Assembly: GCA_014904845.1 (NCBI GenBank) | Contig: MU119267.1 | Span: 3,672 to 67,671 of the forward strand | Direction of reading: 5' to 3' | Length of the DNA stretch: 64,000 nucleotides | From: Acephala macrosclerotiorum | Taxonomy: Eukaryota; Ascomycota; Leotiomycetes; Helotiales; Mollisiaceae | In this document: piece by piece, positions 37,482-49,600 of the stretch | Position numbering within the stretch: position 1 is the stretch's first letter | Layout: each line of letters opens with the position of its first letter | Made by a program: the position numbers and the translations under genes | Notes under the pieces: generated by a model | The model's input: the letters and a program-made list of their open reading frames with translations, nothing else | What the model was told of the DNA's origin: nothing | Databases searched by the model: none

Positions 37482-39514
37482 ATGTCTTTCCTAGGTGGAG
37501 CGGAGTGTTCTACGGCTGGCAACCCATTAAGTCAGTTCACGAAACATGTTCAGGATGACAAGAGTCTGCAGAGAGATCGGTTGGTGGGAAGGGGACCTGG
37601 GCCCAGTATGCAGGGCATGAGGAGTACTGGGGGGATGAACATGAGCGGGAGTCAGGATAATGTGAGTTTGGATGTGGCTCTAGGAAGCATGGCAGATGGA
37701 GGCCCTAGGATAGGGAACGATCATAGGGGCTTTGCTAACAGTCATGGCAGATGATGAACGACTTCATGCAACACAATGGTCAGCTCCCAGAAGCTTTCGC
37801 CATGCAACACGATCTACATCAAGCTCCGCACATGCGTTCTGGATCAACATCGCCAGGACTAAGCAACTGGGCACAAGAGTTCAATCCAGGAATGGAGACA
37901 CAAGCTAGAATGGAAGCAGCATTTGGAGCACCCAAAGGAGCAGCATTCAGCCCAGCCGACTTCGCAAAATTCCAACAAATGAACCAGTCCTCCGCCCGAA
38001 CCGCAAGCCCCTTGTCCCGCCCCATGAACAACGGCATCTACCAACAACCCATGGGAAACATGGGAATGAACATGATGGGCATGGGCGGCATGGGCATGAA
38101 CATGTCCATGATGAACCGCCCCTATCAATCCTACCAAACTCCCCAAAACCTACAACAAGACGCCAAAGGCAAAGGAAAAATGATCGAGCTAGATGACGAA
38201 CATTGGGAAGAACAGTTCAAGCAGATAGATCTGCAGGGACAGGAACAAGATGAGTCTCTAGCTGCGGAAGCAGAGCTCGATCAAATGGACAGGTCAGTCC
38301 TTGAATCCGAAACCAATGAATTTGGTGATTTCGAATCTATTTGGAGAGGCATACAAGCTGAGACTGCGGCTGCTAGGGAGATGGTATCCGATGAAAATAT
38401 GGGGAATCATTTAGGTGATTTTGGGGAGTGGGATGGGTTTGATAATTTGGGAACTCATGGAGCAGGGTTTAGAGATCCGCAGTTGGGTGATTATATGTTT
38501 GAGTCTGATAACCTGTTTAAGGACGTCTCGAATCCTTTCGAAGAAGGCGTAAGGATTATGGACGAAGGGGGCAATCTTTCGTTAGCAGCGCTAGCATTCG
38601 AAGCGGCGGTGCAGAAAGAACCTCAGCATCTTGATGCATGGGTACGACTTGGTTCCGCGCAGGCACAGAACGAGAAAGAGACTCCAGCAATACGAGCTAT
38701 GGAACAAGCACTCAAAATCGATCCTAACAACCTCTCCGCCCTCATGGGACTGGCAGTCTCCTACACAAATGAAGGGTACGACAGCACCGCCTACCGAACC
38801 CTCGAGCGTTGGCTCTCTATCAAATACCCGCAGATCATCTCCCCCGGCGAACTCTCATCCGAAGACGAAATCGGATTCACAGACCGCCACCTCCTGCACG
38901 AAAAAGTCACAGATCTGTTCATCAAAGCAGCACAACTTTCTCCAGACGGCGAACACATGGATCCAGATGTCCAAGTTGGTCTTGGTGTTCTTTTCTATGG
39001 AGCAGAGGAATACGATAAAGCGGTGGATTGCTTCTCTGCTGCTCTAGCTTCCACGGAAGCTGGAATCGTGAATAGGGAGGATCAACTCCATCTCCTATGG
39101 AACCGCCTAGGCGCCACCCTCGCTAATTCCGGCCGCTCAGAAGAAGCTATCGCCGCCTACGAAAAAGCTCTCACCACACGCCCCAACTTCGTCAGAGCAC
39201 GCTACAACCTCGGCGTATCATGCATCAACATCGGGTGCTACGAAGAAGCTGCATCCCATCTCCTTGGCGCACTGGCTATGCATAAAGTTGTTGAGAATGA
39301 AGGGAGAGAGAAGGCGAGGGATATTCTGGGCGGAGTGGATGCGAATGGGAATTTGAGTGAGGCGGAACTAGAGAGGATGATTAGTCAGAATCAGAGCACG
39401 AATTTGTATGATACCCTAAGGAGGGTTTTCAGTCAGATGGGGAGGAGGGATCTGGCAGAGAGGGTGGTGGTGGGGATGGATATTGAGGGGTTTAGGGGGG
39501 ATTTTGACTTTTGA
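37482..39514 (+). CDS. PEX5: PEX5, peroxisomal PTS1 import receptor
   Basis: Predicted join 37482-37661, 37751-39514 with an 89-nt intron (branch GCTAAC); 647 residues. PEX5 binds the C-terminal SKL-type signal of matrix proteins in the cytosol and cycles through the PEX13/PEX14 docking complex. The N-terminus MSFLGGAEC carries the conserved Cys9, the site of PEX4-dependent monoubiquitination used for receptor recycling. WxxxF motifs that bind PEX14 are visible at 100-104 (WAQEF) and 212-216 (WEEQF). The C-terminal half (about 321-645) is the TPR domain that forms the PTS1 pocket, with clear units such as LDAWVRLGSAQAQNEKE and RARYNLGVSCINIGCYEEA. A Met/Gly-rich low-complexity stretch occupies 161-181. 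Length is as expected for filamentous fungi and the gene looks intact. Confidence 0.97.
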
Positions 39515-39947
39515 GGCGAGGGTATTTGCTGGGAGGGAGTGGAATTGGTGATTAGGTGGGCATAGGGAAGCCAGAAAATTGAAGGCTGAATAAAAGCATT
39601 GATGGCTCTCTGGATACTTACTTCCTGCTGCTACTTTTAGTGCTGACATTCTGGTCGCGTTAATTATGTCGAAGATTTAGAAGTGCAGCTCTCCCCTCCG
39701 GCAAAGTTGCCACTAGTGCTTAGAATACCTTACTTTGTGCTGGCTATTCTTTTCACTTTGCCTTCCGAGCATTTGATTCGAGCACTGCATCATTAAGCTT
39801 CGAATCAAGTCCATGCTAAAGTTTTCAGTGCAGATCGCGTTCCGGATTGCAGGACATTGTCACTTTTAAAAGCCTCATCCCCTTTCCCAAAGAATATCGT
39901 CCCTCTCAGACTTGACAATCGATGGAAATTTTTCGGCTGAAGATCTT
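39515..39947. other. intergenic region
   Basis: Short spacer between PEX5 and the decayed P450. Nothing recognised. Confidence 0.5.
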
Positions 39948-41485
39948 ATGAATATATCACCGTCCGCAATCCTCTTCTCCGTCGTCCTTGGCATCGTTCT
40001 TTACAACATCTCTTGGGCTGTCTTTCATTCTTTGAGAGATATTCCGGGGCTGTAGCTTGCGAGATGGACGAGGTTGTGGTATTTGTATCATATTTATAAA
40101 GGGGACTTTGAGAGGACGAATCTTGCACTTCAGAAATGTTTTGGGCCAATTGTCAGTCTAGCTCCTGGGGAGTATTCGACTGACGATCCTGAAGCCGCGA
40201 AACTCATCTACGGATCATCAGGAAGCTCATCTGTCAAAGCACCGTGGCACTGGGTATTCGGTCCTCCGGACCAAGCGAAAGCGAGTCTATTTTCGGACTC
40301 GGATGGGAAGCATCATGCAGTCCAGAAGAGGAAGTTTGCGAAGAGCAATTCGATGAGTTTGCTTGTGAAGCTGGAGGGGTTTGTGGATCATTGTTCGGAG
40401 ATGCTTGTCGAGAGACTCTCATCGTTTGCTCGACCTCTCTCCCAGACAGTCCGGCTTCAAAGTTGGCTCCAGTTCTTCGCCTTCGATGTGATTGGAGAAA
40501 TTGCTTTTGGGAGACTGTTTGGGTTGCTGGAGAGTGGGAGGGATAATGGTGTGATAAAGGTAATGGGGAAGAGGTTGTTGTATAGTAGTTTAGTGGGTCT
40601 GTACTTGCGGTTGCATGCGTGGCTGTATCCGTGTATTCCGAAAGTTGGGGGACATGGGTTTGTGATGGATTTCACGATTGAGTCAATTGTGAGACGGAAG
40701 AAAGAGCTTGAGTTAACTGGTGCTGGAGTGGGAAGGAGAAGAAAGATTTATTGTGTCAGTTCTTAGAGCTGAGGAGGGAGGAGGGGGGGGGGGAGATGGG
40801 AGAGAGATGACGGAGATGGATGTGCTAATTATGTGTCATTCGAATGTTGCGGCTGGAGTTGATACTACGGCTATCACGATTTCGGCGATTTTTTATAATC
40901 CGATTCGGCATCCTTCTTCTCTCTTCTGTCTTTGGAGGGAAATAGACGACGCGTATGAGGATGGACGGCTTTCGGATCCACCGACGTTTAATGAGACGCA
41001 GGGGTCGAGGTATTTGCAGGCAGCGATCAAGGAGGGACTGAGGATTTTCTGGGCCACTGGATTACTGTTACAACGAGTTGTCCCTAAGGAGGGAGCGAGA
41101 TTAATGGGAAGATGGTTCAGGAGTGGTGAGGCGGTGGGGCTTAATGCTTGGTTTGCACATGTGAACAAAAGAATCTTTGGAGAAGATGCCCAGAAATAGA
41201 AACCCAAAAGATGGTTGGAATACGAGGAGCAAGGATGAGGGGCTGAAGTGGAGAAGCATTTCTTTAGCTTTGGGACGGGCATTCGGACTTGTTTTGGGAA
41301 GAATATTAGTTTGTTGGAGATGAGTAAGGCGGTCACGCCGTTGGTGAGGAAGTTTGACTTTGAGTTGGGGGAGAGGTTGAAAGGAGGGAGTGGAGGCAAG
41401 GAATGGGGGGTTTGTTAAGCAGTTGGAGTTTGGGGTGAGTGTTAAGTTGAGACAAGTGCCTCGAGAGAGGAGTTTTAATTCCTGA
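39948..41485 (+). pseudogene. cytochrome P450 pseudogene (pisatin-demethylase-like)
   Basis: A recognisable microsomal P450 in pieces. The start gives MNISPSAIL and a hydrophobic anchor, but TAG at 40,053 interrupts just after the DIPG hinge. Reading on in the same frame gives FGPIVSLAPGEYSTDDPEA and the central helices. Near 40,735 the frame shifts (KDLLCQFLELRRE lies in a third frame) and shifts again in the 11-G run at 40,783-40,793. The next frame holds the I-helix AAGVDTTAI, EGLR of the ExxR motif and KPKRWLEY, with TAG at 41,197 and TGA at 41,236. The heme loop FGTGIRTCFG is intact. A last shift at the six-G run 41,405-41,410 restores FVKQLEFGVSVKLRQ up to TGA at 41,483. At least three stops and three shifts make it non-functional unless several are sequencing errors. 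The closest class, from memory, is the pisatin demethylase-like P450s. Confidence 0.9.
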
Positions 41486-41605
41486 ACTGTCTTATGTTGA
41501 GACAGACATGCTGCTACGACATACACATATCATGCAAAACCCAGATTTAGTCATCGCGCTGTTACCCCTGCCCCCAAGACCATCCTACCATTTCCAGGCT
41601 GCAGC

Positions 41606-41851
41606 TTATGAATACATACGCATCGGATCCTTCCCGCCCTTACGATTTTTGTTGTAAGCGTCTCTTTCTTTCTCCTGGTCTTTCCTTTTGCAATCCGAGC
41701 ATTTGTATGTTGCTTTTTGATATCCATTTCTGGTTTCATCGAAGCACCAGTCGCCCTCTGGAATGTACATTTCGCATGTCGCTCTGTTGTCTTCTTTGTT
41801 TCCGTCTTTTTTATGTCCAAATGAATACTCGATGCCCCATATGGTACACAT
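41606..41851 (-). CDS. small Cys-containing protein, paralogue A
   Basis: 81 residues, starting MCTIWGIEY. I do not know its function. It is clearly related to the 70-residue protein encoded at 42,364-42,576: shared MC-x-I-x-GI-x-Y, GxKK, a Cys pair ten residues apart (Cys26, Cys36 within DWC), YQ, CxxC (51-54) and QxxERDxYNK. Relative to the paralogue it lacks the CGC pair (Phe11-Gly-His13 instead) and has a longer C-terminal tail. It has no signal peptide, so it is probably cytosolic or nuclear. The Cys/His pattern would suit zinc binding, which is inference. The gene is convergent with the dead P450, ending about 120 bases beyond it. Confidence 0.7.
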   Translation of the reverse strand: MCTIWGIEYSFGHKKDGNKEDNRATCEMYIPEGDWCFDETRNGYQKATYKCSDCKRKDQEKERDAYNKNRKGGKDPMRMYS

Positions 41852-42363
41852 TTCTGCTGCTTAAAGCGGTTTCTGATTTCTATTGACTTAGATATGTATT
41901 GGGTGTCTTGAGACTGAGATTTTGATAGTCTTGCAAGTACAGCTTTGAATGGTGTTTAGTAGAGAGAAAGGAAGAAAAAGCCATTCCTCATGAGAATTTA
42001 TAGGAAAGGGAATGGGAAGTGAATCACTTTTGTTGTGCATTCAAGACAACAATGCTCTCGAGCGAGGAGTCAATGTTCTTCGATATCTGGGGCAGGAATC
42101 ACATGTTCGATGTCTACATAATCACCACGATGACTCCTTTAAGTTGTGTAGCTCGATCATGGATACAAGTTAGCTACATTAGCATGATTTCGATTCCCCT
42201 TCAAGTAGAATATTGGGACGTGGGCGCCGTTGCCTTCAGCTTCGGAGACGACGAAGTTCTCGACCGAGAGTAAGAGTACACTCACTTTCTCACTCGAGTC
42301 TGCGCTTCCATCTTTGTGTAGACGAATCAGGCTGATATTGTTATCTACTTGTACTACTAGCTA
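41852..42363. other. spacer between small paralogous genes
   Basis: About 0.5 kb serving as the upstream region of paralogue A and downstream region of paralogue B. One plus-strand frame (42,019-42,273) is open but shows no motif. Confidence 0.4.
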
Positions 42364-42576
42364 CTAGCGATATGGATTGCTTTTATTATATTCATCTCTT
42401 TCCCTCTGTTGCCTTTCTCTTCTGCACTTGTCGCAATCGCGAGGTGAAGTCTGATAAACAGCTCTCAATCCCTCTTCGCACCAATCTGTCCCCACCACAA
42501 ATGTCTTACATACTGAGATATCTACTCCCTCCTTCTTACATCCACATTTATACTTGATACCATATATCTTGCACAT
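42364..42576 (-). CDS. small Cys-rich CGC protein, paralogue B
   Basis: 70 residues with seven Cys: Cys2, Cys11-Gly-Cys13, Cys23, Cys33 and the CxxC pair Cys48/Cys51, followed by a highly charged helix-like tail (RRERQQRERDEYNK). There is no secretion signal. Small fungal proteins beginning MC and carrying a CGC pair are, from memory, widespread and uncharacterised in filamentous ascomycetes. The metal-ligand-like spacing suggests a tiny zinc-binding fold, not proven. Clear homology to the neighbouring protein A (41,606-41,851), in the same orientation, indicates a tandem duplication; B keeps the complete Cys set and is probably closer to the ancestral form. Confidence 0.75.
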   Translation of the reverse strand: MCKIYGIKYKCGCKKEGVDISVCKTFVVGTDWCEEGLRAVYQTSPRDCDKCRRERQQRERDEYNKSNPYR

Positions 42577-43634
42577 ATTTTCTGCTTGGTACAGGTGCTG
42601 AGTTCTCGTTGAGTTTTGGGATTCAGTCCTCGATCTTTTGTAAGCCTAGGGGGGAAGATGTTTAAAGAAAGAGAAAAGAGACGAACTCTAAACGTCGAGT
42701 CCTTATAGGGTGGGGCCGCGCATGAATCTTCTTATTGAGTAACCGCCCAGAACCTGTGACCCATCTATGAATTCTTCATGTTTTATTCATCCCCGAAAAC
42801 AAAGTTGCTAATCGTCACTCTGTCCATCTTACATCTAAGTTAGACGTACAACTCGGTAAACAGCAGGTTACCGTTGTTTTCTGATGATAGGCGAGATCCA
42901 CGTCTTCAATTCATTCTTAGTAACCATTCAATTCTCTGTCCCCTCATTCATCTTCTACCTCCTGGACAATACACGCTCCAAAGCTCCCGCATCTTGCACA
43001 ATAGGTCGGCCAGTACCAACCTCCTTTATGCTCTTCTATATAGCCGTTCAAACAGCCTAGCCTTGTAGGTCTACATGTTGCGCACTTGCAGCCGGGCTAC
43101 TCGTACTGTGGTCGATCCTGCTTACGCGCCATAGTGTATTTGCGATTACAGCGTCTTGTTCTTAAATGAGTTTCGCAGCCGCAGTTCTATTCGGCCAAAA
43201 TTCCTGTACGCATTTACTCGTTTGCTGTTTTGGTGTAAAATTTTTTTTTTTTTTTTTTTTGGATGTGCGGCTATTTTGGGTCTTGCGAGATCTTTTTCGT
43301 TGTGAGATATATTATCTGATATGCGAAGTCGGTTGGAGAAGCGATGCTTTCACAACGAGAAAAGGATAAGGAAAAGTGATTTCCGGAGAGAAGTTATGCT
43401 CCAGGAATCAACTTGGATCCAATAATGTAGAGATTCAATGAAATGAATGGATATGCTGAAAATGTTTTGGATTGTTCGATTCTGTGCAAATTTTCGGATC
43501 AGGAGCAGGCCAGTCTGGGCACAATCACTTTCATCTAACTTGATTCTCGAAACCTCATCGACTGTTGCATGTGAGAATTAGATGAGATAAATATGTCCCT
43601 TCCGTCTACAATCGAATATTGTCAAAAGTACACA
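42577..43634. other. intergenic region left of the transposon
   Basis: About 1 kb of ordinary composition with a 20-T run at 43,241-43,260 and no supported gene. With the AT-rich insertion removed it would continue into 51,452-52,534. Confidence 0.5.
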
Positions 43635-43642
43635 GTAAAGAC
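43635..43642 (+). repeat. target-site duplication, left copy
   Basis: GTAAAGAC immediately before the left terminus. Identical to 51,444-51,451. Confidence 0.85.
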
Positions 43643-46600
43643 TAGGCTGCTCGCAAAAAAGCCATGGGGTGTGGAGCCCCATTTCTACCCCACCCCATGG
43701 GATGAGTCTGAGTAGAGTTTTTTTTTGAGAATTTCCCACGAATAGAGTTCTATTTTTAGTCCTCTACTTATAGGGCTCTATAGAGCTTGATCTAAAAATA
43801 GATTTGCATAAGTTGCATAATATTATTTTTATGTAATATTTTTATATATAGTTTAATAATTTGTTTAAAAAAATATTTTCAAATTTTATTAATTTTTTTA
43901 TTAATTTTTTTATTTATTTAAATATTTATATAATATTAAAATTTCAAATTATATTAAAATAATATAAAACAATAAAAATAAAATTAATTAACGAATTTAT
44001 AAACTACGTAAAAAATTGTTTAAAAAACTAAAATACAATATATCGAATTACATATTATATTTTTATTATAATCACGTGATCGAACTAATTACAATTCAAA
44101 ACGACAATATTAGTCTAATTTCATATTATTATAATAATAATAATTAAAAAATGATTATAAATTAAAATACAAAATAATTAAATAAATTGTTTTTTCAAAA
44201 ATTAAAATAAATTTTCGTAAGATTTTAATTTTTTTGATTTTAATTAAAATATTTAATTTTCTTAAAAATTTGCTTTTTCTCGATATCGTTTTAATAAACT
44301 TCTCGTTTAATTATTTGTATTACTTTGTTTATTGTATTGAATTAAACTTTTTTTTTTTTTTTTAAATTTATTTTAAAAAACGAGTAATAAATTCGTTAAA
44401 ATAAAAATAAAATCAATAATAGTTTTTTAAATTTAAAATTTATTTTTTTCGTTAATATTTTCGATTTTAAAAAAATCAAAATATATTATTATTATAATTT
44501 TTTTTTACGTAATCGTTTATAATTATAATCGTTTTTATTCGTATTATTATTAGAATTTTATTAAATAAACTATTAATAAATTAATAAAAAAATTAATAAA
44601 TCGAAAATTGATTTACAAGTTTTTTAAAATCAATTTTTCGATTAATTATAATTCGAATAAATTTTTTTTTTAATTTTTTAGACTTTAAAAATCTCGTTAT
44701 CGAAAATAAAAATAGAAATTATTATCTTTAATTATAATTCTTAACTCGAGATTTCGTTGAAAATTCGTTAACAATTTTTATTTTTTTATATAAATTGAAA
44801 AAAAAAAAATAAAATCGAATAAGTAAATCGTTTAATATTTCGTATATAATATTATTATTTATTTTATTTTATTTATTTTACTTTCGAATTAATTGTTTTT
44901 TAGTAATAACTTTTTTTTATTTTTAAAAATACTTGAAAAAGTATTATATATTTATATTAAAAGAATTATATTCGTTTTTTAAATCTTGTAATATATTAAT
45001 TTTTGAAATAAATAAAACAATTTATTTAATTTTTTTAAAATCGTTTTTAAATTTGTTATCAAAAATATAATTATTAAAAATAAACTTTTATAAGATTTAA
45101 TTTTCGTAAATATTAAATTCTTTTTTTAAATTATTAATTCAATAAATAATTCTATTTTTTTTATATCGAGAAATATAAAAATAAATTGATTTAATCGTTT
45201 TATAATCTCGTTAATTTAATTCTCGAATAATTATTAATATAAATAAAAAACGAGTTTAATAATAATAATAAATATTTCGAATTAAATTAAAAATTCGTTT
45301 AATTTTAATACTTATTAATAAAATACATAAAATATTTTTTATTATACGAATTAAATTTGAAAATATATTTTTATAATATTATTATACAAATAAAATTTTA
45401 CGATCGTTATTTTCTATATTAAAATTTAATAAACGATTAATAAAAAAATTAATAAAAAATACGAATTCAAATTTAAATATTGTTCGATTTTATTTATAAA
45501 AACTATATTTTTATTTATTTGAAATAATTTTTTTTTTATTAATAAACTCGTAAAAAAAATAAAAAAGATTTCATTTTATTAATATCGATATTTAATTAAA
45601 AAAAAACTTAAAAAATCTCGATTTATTTATTGAATATATTATAATCGATTTTTAGTAATAAATAAAATATAATTCTCGCGATAAATTTTTTCGAATTATT
45701 ATTTGAATTTTTAAAATTAAATTTTTTTTTAAAATAATTAAAAATACAAAAAATTAAAAATATTTAATTTAATAATCGAATTTAAAATCGAAATAAAAAT
45801 AAAAATATTTTTTAAGTCTATAAAGACTTTTTTATAGTATTTAAATAGTTTTTATTTCGCGTTTTTAATATTTTATTTTAAATTCGATATTTATATTTAT
45901 TTAAAATTTTTTTGTAATTTAATATTGAATTTATAATAAAATTCGTTTAAACGTTTAAATATTTTATCGAATATAATAAAATTGTATATAATAATCGATT
46001 ATTTTATTATTTTTAGTTTTATTATTAAAATATTAAATAATCGAATAAAATCAATTAAATATTTAATTTATTTTTATTAAATATTATCGAATTTAAATAT
46101 TTTTACGTTTTCGTTTTTAATATAAAATTAATCGATTGAACTTTTAAGTTTACGAAATCGAATAACTATATAATAAATAAAATTCTAACGAATTTTAATA
46201 TTTAAAACTAATTAAAATAATCAATTAAATTTATTTTCGAGATTTTTAATAAAAAATTTATAAATCGTTTCAAATTTAATTCGCTATTTTTAATTTAAAC
46301 TAATAAATTTTATAAACGATTAAATTTATTTTTAATTAATAAAAAAATCAATAAAAACGAAAAATTACTTATTATATTAAATATATATACGATATTACGT
46401 TTTTTAATAGTTTTCAATTTTTATAATTCGAATATTTTTTAATTTTTTTTTTAATTTTTTTTATAGTCTCGTTAGAAAAATATAAACGTTTTTTAAGAGA
46501 TTTTTAAATATTAATTAAAAAATATAAAATATACAAAAAATTTAAACAATTTTTTTATTAAAAAATTTTTTTTATTTAATTATTTCGTAAATATATTTAT

Positions 46601-49600
46601 TAATTTTATCGATTATTAATTCGTTTTTAATAGTGTTATTCGTTATAATAATAATAATACGTTTAATTAAATTAAAATATTAAAATCGATTATTAATTAT
46701 TATCGTAAAAACGATTTTAATTTTAATATTTTTTATATATTTAAATTTAATTATTTTCTATTTTAAAATTTAATTAATAGGAATATATAAAATAAGTATA
46801 TAAAGAAACGATAATCGATTATTATTAATTTAATAATCGAAAAATATTGAAATTTTTATATCGAGTAATAAATTCTTAAAAAAATTCGTATTAATTAATA
46901 CGATTTTTTTATGAAATTTTTTATGAATTCTCGTAATATTTAATAATTTTAAATATACGTTTTGTATTTTATATAATTTTTACTATTTTTTATTTTTAAT
47001 AATTCGAAAAAAAAAATACGTAAAAAAATAAATATACGTAGTATTTAATAAATAAAATTTTTTGAAATAATAAACTCGTTATATTGTTTAATTGTTTATA
47101 AAAAAAAAAGAAAAAAAATTAGTTTTTATTAATTTTTCTATTAATCGTTATTATTTATAGTAAACGTAAATTTTCGTTTTTTTAATCGAAATTAATAAAA
47201 ATTATTTATAGTTTTATTATTGTTTTTTTTGTATTTTTTAATTAAAAAATAATCTCAAAAAAACGATATATTAATATATTTTAATTTCGAGTAATTTAAA
47301 ATAATATTATATTTTTTATAATAAATTGAAAATTTTTCGATTTCGATTTTTGCGATTTAATCGTATTTTAATTAATATATTAACGAAATTCGCGTATTTT
47401 ATTTAATTCGAAAATTTTTTTCAATTTTTACAATTTTTTAAATTATTTATAAAGTATTGAATTATTATTCGTAAAAAACTTTGTATTCGTTTTATTTTTA
47501 TTAATAATATTTTTTTTTCGAGAATTGTAAATAATTAAATAATATTAATTTTTTAAAAAAAATTATTAAATTTGATTTAAACGTCGCATATAAATAAAAA
47601 AAATAAAATGTAAAATTATTGTAATTAATTAAAAAGCAAATAAAAAAAATAAAACAAGTAAAATATATATAAATTTTTCGAGAATTAATAAATAATACAA
47701 TAAAATAAAATCGATAAAATATAAAACGAATATTAATTATATTAACGTTTATTTATTTATTAATACGAGATTTAAACGAAAAATAAAAACAAAATTTTGA
47801 AATTATAATTCTCGTATTTTAATTTACGAATTTCATTTTTTTATTATTTTTATAAATTTATTTAATTTTATTTTCAAGTTTTAAAATTAATCGTTTTTCG
47901 TATTTTTAATATTCGTTTTTACTATTTTCGATTTTATCGTTAAATAATATTATAAATATATATTTTGAAAATAATTGATTTCTTCGTTAAATTAAAATTA
48001 AATTAATAAAAAAATTAATAAAATATTAAAATTACAAAATTCGTAGTAATAAAATTTGAAACTTTTAAAAAAATTAATCGTTTTTTATTTATTTATTTGT
48101 AATAATACAAAGAAATTTTAATTAAATATAAAATTCGTAATCGAATTCGTATTAATTAAATAATTAATAATCGAAAAATTAATACGAGAAATATTAAAAC
48201 GTCCAATTTTTACTATTTAATTAAAAAACTATTTTAATTTAAAGTTTAAAACTTTTTATAAAATTATATAAATTACTCGAGAAATTTTTAATTCGTAATT
48301 TTATATTATTAGAATTAATATTTTTTTACGTAATATTAATATAAATATGTTTTTTTCGAATTAAATCGAAAATTATTTAATAAGATTTAAAAGAATTTAA
48401 AAAAAAGTAAAAATTAATTCGATAAATAAAATAATATTTACTATTTTTAGTTTTTATATTTTATTATTTCGTAAGACTAGAAAAAATAAATATAATTTAT
48501 TGATTAATTTTATTAAAAACGAATTCGTATTTTAAATTAAAAATTATTAAATATTTTTATAATTTTTTTTTATTTTTATTGAAATATATATAAAATAAAA
48601 TATATAAATAATAAATTTTAAATCAAATTAATAATAGTTTTAATAAGAATTAGTACAAAAATTAATAAAATATTAATTTATTCTTTTTATTATAAACGTA
48701 TAAAAAAGTAAAATCAATTTAAATTATAACGTTTTTTAAGTATTTTAATTAATAAAAACAAGTTTTTTTTATAAAATTATAATAAATATTATATTATATA
48801 TTTATAAAAATATAATATATTAAAAAGCGATTATTCTATTTTAAAATTAATATATTATATTATATATTTCGAATAAATTTATACAAATACTAATTTCAAA
48901 TTTAATTTAATAAATTTAAAAAAAGTTCTCGATCGATTTTAAAAAATCTTTTATAGTTTTCTCGTTAATTTCGATTTTATCGAATTTATACAATTATTTT
49001 TTTTTTCTAATAAAAATTTCGTTTAATTTATTTATTTATATAATATTACTATTATTTTAAATAATATATACGTTTTTAATTATTTTAATACTAAGATTTC
49101 TCGCGATATAAATATAATAAAGTTTTTTAATAATACTAAATATTAATTAATAAAAAGTTTAATAAAATTATTAATAATAAACTATTAATACTTTAAAATT
49201 TTTCGAAAATTTTTTCGCAATTTATTTTATTTGTTTTTAGTATTATATTTCTATTTTAACTTTTGATAAAATACGAATTTATATTATTTAATATAAAAAG
49301 TTTAATTTTTTAATTTAATTTTCTCGATTTTATTTTGAATAAAATTTTATAAAATAATTGTTTTACGAATACAATTTTTTTAAATATTCGAATTCGTTAA
49401 AAAAATATTAAAATTTTTAAATTTAATATTATAATTCGATTTTTAGATAATATAATTAATAAAAAGATTAATAATATATATATGCGTATATTTTTAATTT
49501 AAAAATTTCGATATTTAAATCTTTATTATTATTATTTTCAATTTTATTTTTATTTTTTTTTTATTTAAATTTTTTTATTACTTTTAAAAAGTTTTATATT

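Noticed and set aside
43241..43260. 20-T run as evidence for a retroposed poly(A) tail
   Set aside because: No gene-like sequence or target duplication is associated with it; more simply a homopolymer.
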